A stretch of 64,000 nucleotides of DNA from an uncultured Azospirillum sp. (lineage in GTDB: Bacteria > Pseudomonadota > Alphaproteobacteria > Azospirillales > Azospirillaceae), in assembly GCF_946480385.1 (NCBI RefSeq), contig NZ_CAMLJP010000010.1, forward strand, positions 20,101 through 84,100, read 5' to 3'. Under the pieces are notes generated by a model that saw only the letters and a list, made by a program, of their open reading frames with translations, was not told the origin of the DNA and did no database searches. The translations under genes were made by a program, and so were the position numbers. Below, in pieces: positions 63,891 to 64,000 of the stretch (position 1 is the stretch's first letter; each line of letters opens with the position of its first letter).

Positions 63891-64000
63891 GTCCTGTCTG
63901 ACGAGCCTATTGACGTTGTGGATTAAAGCCCAAGGTCAGTCTGATGGTACCCCTCTGCCGAGTGCCGCCTTGTGACGGCCCTGGGAAGGTGAATCATGGG
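63891..64000 (+). mobile_element. Non-coding tail, possible 5' part of a group II intron
   Basis: The last 110 bases follow the NfeD stop codon and are not coding. The string GGTACCCCTCTGCCGAGTGC and the ending GGAAGGTGAATCATGGG recall domain I of bacterial group II introns as I remember them, with short paired elements such as GCCGCC/GGCCC. The canonical GTGYG 5' end is not seen at the expected boundary. The assignment is tentative because the rest lies outside the window. Confidence 0.3.

Noticed and set aside
1..64000. CRISPR array, prophage, integron or plasmid functions
   Set aside because: No regularly spaced repeats, integrase, phage structural, replication-initiation or partition genes were seen. 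Apart from the uncertain tail, the segment is ordinary chromosome.

Overview
The window is a GC-rich chromosomal segment of an alphaproteobacterium, most like Azospirillum and relatives (Rhodospirillales). The evidence is the gene order rpsB-tsf-pyrH-frr-uppS-cdsA-dxr-rseP-bamA, the compact fabD-fabG-acpP-fabF-mltG and rpsF-rpsR-DUF2232-rplI clusters, the eukaryotic-type NADP isocitrate dehydrogenase, an ArsC-like protein of the type found in nitrogen fixers, and the high density of signalling genes. No tRNA, rRNA, CRISPR array, prophage or complete insertion sequence was seen.

Layout. 1-11.2 kb (minus strand) is a housekeeping block: rpsB and tsf, then nucleotide, ribosome-recycling, isoprenoid, phospholipid and outer-membrane biogenesis genes, with aspS upstream of rpsB. 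11.3-16.6 kb holds rnd, a degenerate EAL-domain protein, an SDR oxidoreductase, a YicC-family gene and gmk. 16.6-21.2 kb holds a DUF6065 protein, a chemoreceptor, a cysteine-synthase-like enzyme with a ModE-like regulator behind a palindromic site, and a one-domain Lrp-type protein. 21.2-29 kb is a mixed set: RhlE-type helicase, two hydrolases, a lipoprotein, a spermidine-synthase-like protein, parE, a thioesterase and an ArsC-like protein. 29-31.7 kb is an SsuABC/TauABC-like importer, followed by a second FtsH-type protease.

33.9-43.3 kb is a signalling island. A Tat-exported solute-binding protein is translationally coupled to a HAMP-SpoIIE/PP2C phosphatase. An OmpR-type regulator follows. 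Convergent to these runs a four-gene operon: REC-DUF3369-GAF-histidine kinase, SiaB-like kinase, SiaC-like (DUF1987) protein, and a cytosolic histidine kinase. A divergent dCache HisKA_2 kinase closes the island. The three parts of a SiaA/SiaB/SiaC phospho-switch are present, but two-component proteins stand where SiaD, a diguanylate cyclase, would be expected. This is the best candidate for an undescribed system.

43.3-50.3 kb holds a lone hisE, a tandem pair of small paralogous proteins with an internal WxxxTPA repeat (second candidate for novelty), a Crp/Fnr regulator, small membrane and DUF proteins, and recG. Upstream of recG is a 700-bp gene-free stretch that starts with a chain of strong hairpins. 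50.3-54.9 kb is the fatty-acid and mltG cluster. 55-64 kb has an acyltransferase, the rpsF-rplI operon, a cyclopropane-fatty-acid synthase-like enzyme, icd, a small Rossmann protein and a stomatin/NfeD pair. The last 110 bp are non-coding and may be the 5' part of a group II intron.
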